DNA of 18,829 bases from Actinobacteria bacterium UBA959 (lineage in GTDB: Bacteria; Actinomycetota; Actinomycetes; S36-B12; UBA5976): NCBI GenBank assembly GCA_002293025.1, contig DBCL01000007.1, forward strand, positions 1 to 18,829, read 5' to 3'. The notes beneath the pieces are model-generated. The model searched no databases and had not been told where the DNA came from. It saw only the letters and a program-made list of their open reading frames with translations. The translations under genes and the position numbers were made by a program. This document shows positions 14,629 to 18,829 of this stretch, in pieces. Position 1 is the stretch's first letter. Every line of letters begins with the position of its first letter.

Positions 14629-14634
14629 AGGAGG
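14629..14634 (+). promoter_or_regulatory. strong Shine-Dalgarno deciding the small membrane protein start
   Basis: AGGAGG lies 4 nt before the ATG at 14639. It rules out the longer frame starting at 14570. Confidence 0.7.
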
Positions 14635-14638
14635 TCTG

Positions 14639-14830
14639 ATGCAAGCCTTAATTTGGTGGTTGGTGCCAATCGGCACACTAATCGTTGGATTGATCTATTT
14701 GGTTTGGTTTGCCAAACCAAATAAGACCAGTAGACCTGATAAGGCCATTGCCCAGCGCCATGCTTTTGAAAATGCGGTTCAAAAAATAACTACTGAGCCA
14801 ACTGATTCAGCCGGGGAACCCAAGAAGTGA
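14639..14830 (+). CDS. small single-pass membrane protein
   Basis: This is a 63-residue protein with one hydrophobic segment (about residues 3-24, rich in W, L, I and V) followed by a charged, mostly basic tail ending GEPKK. I do not recognise a named family. The ATG at 14639 is chosen because AGGAGG (14629-14634) lies 4 nt upstream. An earlier in-frame ATG at 14570 would add 23 polar residues and bury that Shine-Dalgarno. The stop overlaps the GTG of the PDZ-Lon gene (GTGA, 14827-14830), so the two are translationally coupled. The topology is probably N-out with a cytoplasmic tail, since positive charges follow the membrane segment (positive-inside rule). A role as partner or regulator of the adjacent protease is plausible but only inferred. 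Confidence 0.75.
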   Translation: MQALIWWLVPIGTLIVGLIYLVWFAKPNKTSRPDKAIAQRHAFENAVQKITTEPTDSAGEPKK

Positions 14831-15882
14831 ACTTCTTTTCTAAGGGTAGTTTTTGGAGGCGACTTTTAATTGTTTGGGTGTTGATTGCTTTAACGGCACT
14901 TCCAGTTCCTTATTTAAGTATGAAGCCAGGTCCAGTCTTTAACACACTAGGCAATCTTGGGCAAGAAGAGTTTCTGCAAGTTTCTGGATCACAGACTTAT
15001 CCAACAACAGGTCGATTAGATATGACCACAGTTCGAGAAGTTGGGGGACCTGAAACACCAATAACTTTATTTGAAGCGGTAAGTGGTTGGATCAATCCGG
15101 ATGTGGCAGTTGTGCCAAGAAGAGCCTTTTATCAGCAAGAAGTATCTGAAGTCGAAGTTGAAGAGCAAAGCCTGAGAGCTTTTGCAAGCTCACAAGATAT
15201 TGCACTTGCAGCAGCACTACGCCATTTAAAGTTACCGTTCAGTGAAAAAGTAATAGTGGTTGATGTAATTAAAGGAATGCCTGCAGCAGAATTCTTAAAA
15301 GCAGACGATCAAATTTTGGAAGTGAGCGGTTTGCCGGTTGATTCTGTGGGTGCTGCTATAAAAGCGGTCCGAGCAAATGCACCAGGCTCAGAAGTGATAA
15401 TCAACTACTTGCGAAATGGAAAGCAAGCCCAAGCTCGAATAGTTGCTGTTAAAACTGATGGCTTGCCAGGACAAGGTTCAATTGGAGCTTATTTAACTTC
15501 GGAAGTTGACTCAGTTATCAAAGCTAAGTTCGCTGATCAAAATGTTGGTGGACCAAGTGCGGGATTAGTTTTCACCTTAGCAATTATTGATGTGTTAACT
15601 CCAGGTGATCTAACTGGTAATTCGCATATTGGGGTTACTGGAACAATTACCACAACAGGAGAAGTGGGCGGAATCGGCGGCGTTAAGCAGAAAATGATTG
15701 GAGCGCGGAAAGCAGGAGCCACCGTCTTTCTAGCTCCTGAAGAAAATTGTGACGAGATTGGGCAGTTAACACCAAAAGGCCTCAAAGTTGTGCCTGTGTC
15801 TAGCATCGATCAAGCGGTGAGAGTTTTGAAGCAGTTAAACCTAGATTCACAGGCTGTTGTGCCTACCTGTACTGCAAAGTAA
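14827..15882 (+). CDS. YlbL-type membrane-anchored PDZ / Lon-like serine protease
   Basis: This is a 351-residue protein with an N-terminal membrane anchor (about 11-30, RRLLIVWVLIALTALPVPYL), an extracytoplasmic segment opening MKPGPVFNTL, a PDZ domain (about 138-208, with GMPAAEFLKADDQILEVSG) and a C-terminal Lon-type protease domain. The catalytic dyad is visible: Ser244 in GGPSAGL and Lys287 in GGVKQK. Their spacing of 43 residues equals that of Ser679/Lys722 in E. coli Lon. There is no AAA+ domain, as is normal for this family (COG3480). The gene starts with GTG at 14827, overlapping the upstream stop by 4 bp, so it depends on coupling. Equivalent to Rv3194c and, as there, followed by a UPF0182 gene. 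Likely substrates are membrane or secreted proteins (inference). Confidence 0.92.
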   Translation: MNFFSKGSFWRRLLIVWVLIALTALPVPYLSMKPGPVFNTLGNLGQEEFLQVSGSQTYPTTGRLDMTTVREVGGPETPITLFEAVSGWINPDVAVVPRRAFYQQEVSEVEVEEQSLRAFASSQDIALAAALRHLKLPFSEKVIVVDVIKGMPAAEFLKADDQILEVSGLPVDSVGAAIKAVRANAPGSEVIINYLRNGKQAQARIVAVKTDGLPGQGSIGAYLTSEVDSVIKAKFADQNVGGPSAGLVFTLAIIDVLTPGDLTGNSHIGVTGTITTTGEVGGIGGVKQKMIGARKAGATVFLAPEENCDEIGQLTPKGLKVVPVSSIDQAVRVLKQLNLDSQAVVPTCTAK

Positions 15883-15894
15883 ATGGTTCTCAAT

Positions 15895-15900
15895 TAGAGT
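15895..15900 (+). promoter_or_regulatory. -10 element of a leaderless promoter for the UPF0182 gene
   Basis: TAGAGT (TANNNT) is followed by 6 nt and the ATG at 15907, within the 24 bp gap after the PDZ-Lon gene. It would let the UPF0182 gene be expressed apart from the upstream operon. An AGAG inside the element is only a very weak Shine-Dalgarno. Confidence 0.4.
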
Positions 15901-15906
15901 AACGGC

Positions 15907-18780
15907 ATGTCATTTTTTCAGCAAAATCCATTCGGTGCTCAGCCTGCTCAGTTCAAAATGCCTAGCGGCAGATCCAGATCATTTCTAATTGCAATTGGTG
16001 TCGTTGCGATCCTTGGGTTGGCAACATCTTTCTTTGCAGGTTTCTACACAGACTATTTGTGGTTTAAATCTGTAGATGCCCAAACTGTCTACACCACAAT
16101 CTTGTTTGCGCGCTTGGGACTCTTCTTTGGGGCTCTAGTAGTTGCTTTAATCTTTTTAATGGGAACCGTTGCAATTGCCTTCAAATTACGCCCAGCCCAA
16201 TTGGCACTTGATTTACCTCCCGAGGTTGATCGCATCCGTAAGTTGCTGGCATTTGGAGTAGCTGCTGTGCTCTCTGTCCTGCTCGCGCTTTCTGCAGCTA
16301 GCACATGGTCAACATGGTTAACTTTTTTTAATCGGGAACCTTTCAATACCAAGGACCCACATTTTAATATTGATATTTCATTCTTTGTTTTTACTTATCC
16401 AGTTCTAACCCAACTAATTGGAATTGGAATCACTCTCTCCGTTTTCATGCTGATCATTGCCGGCCTAATCCATTCAGCTAATGGAGCATTAGTCCTGCAA
16501 CCTCAACAACGCTTGATAACCCCAAAGGCAACAGCACACCTATCAGCAATTCTTGGTGTCTTCATGTTATTTAAAGCTGGCGCTTACTGGCTGGATCGAT
16601 ATGACTTAGCTGTTCAGACAAATACTTTGGTTGATGGATTGCAGTACACAGACGTTCAGGCAGTGTTACCTACACGAACCCTGCTGACGGCAATTGCCGC
16701 CTTGATCTCAGTGCTCTTTTTCTATAACATTTTTAGAAAGTCATGGCGCCTTCCATTGACGGCGGTTGGATTGTTAGTTCTAACTTCAGTAGTTGCAGGT
16801 GGACTTTATCCATCACTATTAGAACAATTCAAAGTAAGACCAAGCCAGGCTGTTCTAGAGGCTCCTTATATTGAGCGCGGAATCAACAGCACCCGTGAGG
16901 CATACGGCCTAACCAATGTCCAAAAAGAAGATTACAGCGCCCTGACTTTGCCAAAGATTGAGAACTTGTCTGAATTTCAAGGGACCCTTAGCAAAGTTCG
17001 ATTAATGGATCCAATCCAACTAGCTCCAACATTTAATCAGCTACAGCAGATCAAGGGCTACTACTCGTTTGGTGACGCATTAGATGTTTCAAGATATGAA
17101 ATTGATGGTGAGTTACGCGGTGCAATTGTGGCAACTCGAGAAATTAACTTAGATGGTATTCCACAAGCTCGAAACTTCATTAACTCGCACTTCGTTTATA
17201 CACATGGATTCGGGGTGGCAGCGGCTTTTGATAACACTGCTAAATCAGATGGTGGCCCAGAGTTTTTCGTCAAAGACATTCCACCTAAGGGCCCTCTGGC
17301 AATTGATCAACCAAGAATTTATTTTGGTGAAAGATCTCCTGCTTATTCGATAGTAGGTGCACCTGAAGGCGCGGAACCACGTGAACTTGATTATCCAGAT
17401 GAGCTCTCACCAACTGGTCAACAAAATAATACCTACTCTGGCAAGGGTGGTGTGCCAATTGGCGGATTGTTTAACAAACTGATGTATGCGATTTCTTTTG
17501 GCGAGATAAACATCATGCTGAGTGATTACGTGAACTCAGAATCTCGAGTGCTCTACGTGCGCGACCCGCGTGAACGAGTTGAGAATGTGGCCCCATGGCT
17601 TACTTTGGATGGCGACCCATACCCAGTTGTGGCTGATGGAAGGATTCAGTGGATTGTGGATGGCTACACAACCTCATCCTTGTTCCCTTATTCCCAAAGG
17701 GTTTCGCTAGGTGAAGTAACAGCTGATTCTTTGAATGCAACCAGAACTGGTGTTAGTCGACTAAGCAATGATGATGTTAACTACATCAAGAATTCAGTAA
17801 AAGCAGTGGTTGACGCTTACGAAGGCACCGTGACCTTGTATGCCTGGGATCCAAATGAGCCAATATTGAAAACTTGGTCAAAGGTATTTCCTGGTTTACT
17901 AAAGCCGAAGTCTGAGATGCCAGAGGCTTTGTTCAAGCAAACTCGCTACCCAGAGGACTTGTTTAAGGTGCAGCGAGCTGTGTATGCCAAGTACCACGTT
18001 ACAACTCCTTCATCCTTCTATAACGGTCAGGATTTCTGGTCGGTACCGCAAGATCCAACAGTTGAGGGGATTGCTCAGGCACAGCCTCCTTACTACTTGC
18101 AAATTCAGCTTCCAGGCGACAGCAAGGAGTCATTTAGATTAACGTCAGCTTATTCACCAGTGCAGCGTCAAACTTTGGCTGGTTTTATTGCGGTCGAATC
18201 TGATCCAACTTCGAGTGACTACGGAAAGATTAGAGTTCTACAACTTCCAAGTAACACAGTGATCCCTGGCCCAAATCAAGTTCAGAACAACTTTGAGTCT
18301 GATCCACAAGTTTCTCTAGAATTGTCGCTTTTGCGTCAGGGTGGTTCAGATGTGAAATTAGGAAATCTACTCTCCTTACCAATAGCTGGCGGATTCTTAT
18401 ATGTTGAACCAGTTTATGTTCAAGGTAATCAAGGGGATGGTTACCCGCTTCTAAGACGAGTGCTTGCTTCCTTTGGTCAAAAAGTAGTGTTCACTTCGAC
18501 ACTTGATCAAGCTCTGTTTGAATTATTTGGATCATCTGCTGGGGTATCACCAACAACTCCGAATACAGAAGATACTAATACCGAAACAACTCCAACAACA
18601 AATACTGCAGAACAAAGACTGCAAACTGCATTGAAAGACATGCAGCAAGCAATTGCAGATGCTGAATCAGCATTCAAATCAGGTAATTGGGCGGCATACG
18701 GTGCAGCTCAGGCCAGACTAGAAGCTGCATTAGAGCGTGCGGTTCAAGCAGATCAAGAGGCAAAAGCTAATCAGAACTGA
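15907..18780 (+). CDS. UPF0182 (COG1615) large integral membrane protein
   Basis: This is a 957-residue protein of the actinobacterial and cyanobacterial UPF0182 family, related to Rv3193c; its biochemical function is unknown. About seven membrane segments occupy the first third, at roughly 25-47, 64-92, 113-140, 157-188, 210-228, 258-276 and 283-304. A large domain of about 570 residues follows, probably outside the cell, with family blocks such as PYIERGINSTREAYGL, the VRLMDP region and YFGERSPAYSIV. Near the end a Thr/Asn/Glu-rich linker (about 876-901) leads to a helical, alanine-rich tail (902-957) containing GNWAAYGAAQARLEAAL, typical of the family. Full length for the family. The ATG at 15907 lacks a strong Shine-Dalgarno. 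It lies 24 bp after the PDZ-Lon gene, an association conserved in mycobacteria, so a joint envelope role is possible. No terminator is seen in the 25 bp before the downstream tRNA. Confidence 0.95.
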   Translation: MSFFQQNPFGAQPAQFKMPSGRSRSFLIAIGVVAILGLATSFFAGFYTDYLWFKSVDAQTVYTTILFARLGLFFGALVVALIFLMGTVAIAFKLRPAQLALDLPPEVDRIRKLLAFGVAAVLSVLLALSAASTWSTWLTFFNREPFNTKDPHFNIDISFFVFTYPVLTQLIGIGITLSVFMLIIAGLIHSANGALVLQPQQRLITPKATAHLSAILGVFMLFKAGAYWLDRYDLAVQTNTLVDGLQYTDVQAVLPTRTLLTAIAALISVLFFYNIFRKSWRLPLTAVGLLVLTSVVAGGLYPSLLEQFKVRPSQAVLEAPYIERGINSTREAYGLTNVQKEDYSALTLPKIENLSEFQGTLSKVRLMDPIQLAPTFNQLQQIKGYYSFGDALDVSRYEIDGELRGAIVATREINLDGIPQARNFINSHFVYTHGFGVAAAFDNTAKSDGGPEFFVKDIPPKGPLAIDQPRIYFGERSPAYSIVGAPEGAEPRELDYPDELSPTGQQNNTYSGKGGVPIGGLFNKLMYAISFGEINIMLSDYVNSESRVLYVRDPRERVENVAPWLTLDGDPYPVVADGRIQWIVDGYTTSSLFPYSQRVSLGEVTADSLNATRTGVSRLSNDDVNYIKNSVKAVVDAYEGTVTLYAWDPNEPILKTWSKVFPGLLKPKSEMPEALFKQTRYPEDLFKVQRAVYAKYHVTTPSSFYNGQDFWSVPQDPTVEGIAQAQPPYYLQIQLPGDSKESFRLTSAYSPVQRQTLAGFIAVESDPTSSDYGKIRVLQLPSNTVIPGPNQVQNNFESDPQVSLELSLLRQGGSDVKLGNLLSLPIAGGFLYVEPVYVQGNQGDGYPLLRRVLASFGQKVVFTSTLDQALFELFGSSAGVSPTTPNTEDTNTETTPTTNTAEQRLQTALKDMQQAIADAESAFKSGNWAAYGAAQARLEAALERAVQADQEAKANQN

Positions 18781-18788
18781 CGCTTTGC

Positions 18789-18794
18789 TAGACT
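18789..18794 (+). promoter_or_regulatory. -10 element upstream of the initiator tRNA
   Basis: TAGACT, a good actinobacterial -10 hexamer, lies 11 nt before the tRNA 5' end, placing a start site about 5 nt upstream of the mature tRNA. No clear -35 is seen, and the region overlaps the end of the UPF0182 gene. Confidence 0.45.
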
Positions 18795-18805
18795 CGCAGT
18801 TTCAG

Positions 18806-18829
18806 CGCGGGGTGGAGCAGCTCGGTAGC
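18806..18829 (+). tRNA. initiator tRNA-fMet (5' part, cut by window end)
   Basis: The last 24 bases read CGCGGGGTGGAGCAG followed by CTCGGTAGC. This matches the acceptor strand and D-arm of bacterial initiator tRNA, whose 5' C1 is normally unpaired and whose first seven bases are CGCGGGG. The anticodon and 3' half lie beyond the window, so the identity rests on the 5' part only. Confidence 0.82.

Overview
The window reads as a stretch of chromosome from a low-GC, streamlined actinobacterium. The closest match by content is the freshwater acI / 'Ca. Nanopelagicales' type, but that placement is an inference. The phylum is supported by an AdnA-AdnB-type helicase-nuclease pair, a mycoredoxin with the WCGYC motif, a UvrD2 helicase with tetracysteine and HRDC modules, a DUF5679 zinc ribbon, a DUF2342 protein, a YlbL-type PDZ-Lon protein and a UPF0182 membrane protein. 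Gene content follows, with rearrangements, the Mycobacterium tuberculosis block Rv3193c-Rv3202c as I recall it. The DNA is visibly AT-leaning, genes are tightly packed, and all four convergent gene pairs overlap at their 3' ends.

Layout. 1-5165 (+): 3' part of adnA and all of adnB, translationally coupled. 5155-5970 (-): an endonuclease/exonuclease/phosphatase-fold hydrolase. 6035-6943 (+): nudC. 6932-7168 (-): mycoredoxin. 7236-7895 (+): aquaporin. 7922-9664 (+): uvrD2. 9628-12055 (-): a two-gene unit of an E1/ThiF-like (TOMM leader-binding-like) protein followed by an ABC1/AarF kinase-like protein. 12158-12313 (-): a 51-residue zinc ribbon with marks of high expression. 12314-12769: the only long intergenic region, holding a Fur/Zur-like palindrome, a structured-RNA/terminator candidate and DnaA-box-like sites. 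12770-13318 (+): YgjP-like metallopeptidase. 13315-14514 (-): DUF2342 protein with a degenerate HExxH. 14639-18780 (+): small membrane protein, PDZ-Lon protease and UPF0182 protein. 18806-end: start of an initiator tRNA-Met, cut by the window.

Functional themes are DNA break processing and repair (AdnAB, UvrD2), redox and nucleotide housekeeping (mycoredoxin, NudC), and envelope or membrane functions (aquaporin, PDZ-Lon, UPF0182). A consistent regulatory pattern is visible. Six genes lack a usable Shine-Dalgarno sequence but carry a TANNNT -10 element exactly 6-7 nt before their ATG, as expected for leaderless mRNAs. The genes with a clear Shine-Dalgarno do not carry it. I saw no insertion sequences, CRISPR arrays or prophage genes. 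The best candidates for something undescribed are the 12.1-12.7 kb regulatory region around the zinc-ribbon gene, the orphan E1-like/ABC1 pair, and several family members that have lost key residues (AdnA motif VI, DUF2342 HExxH).
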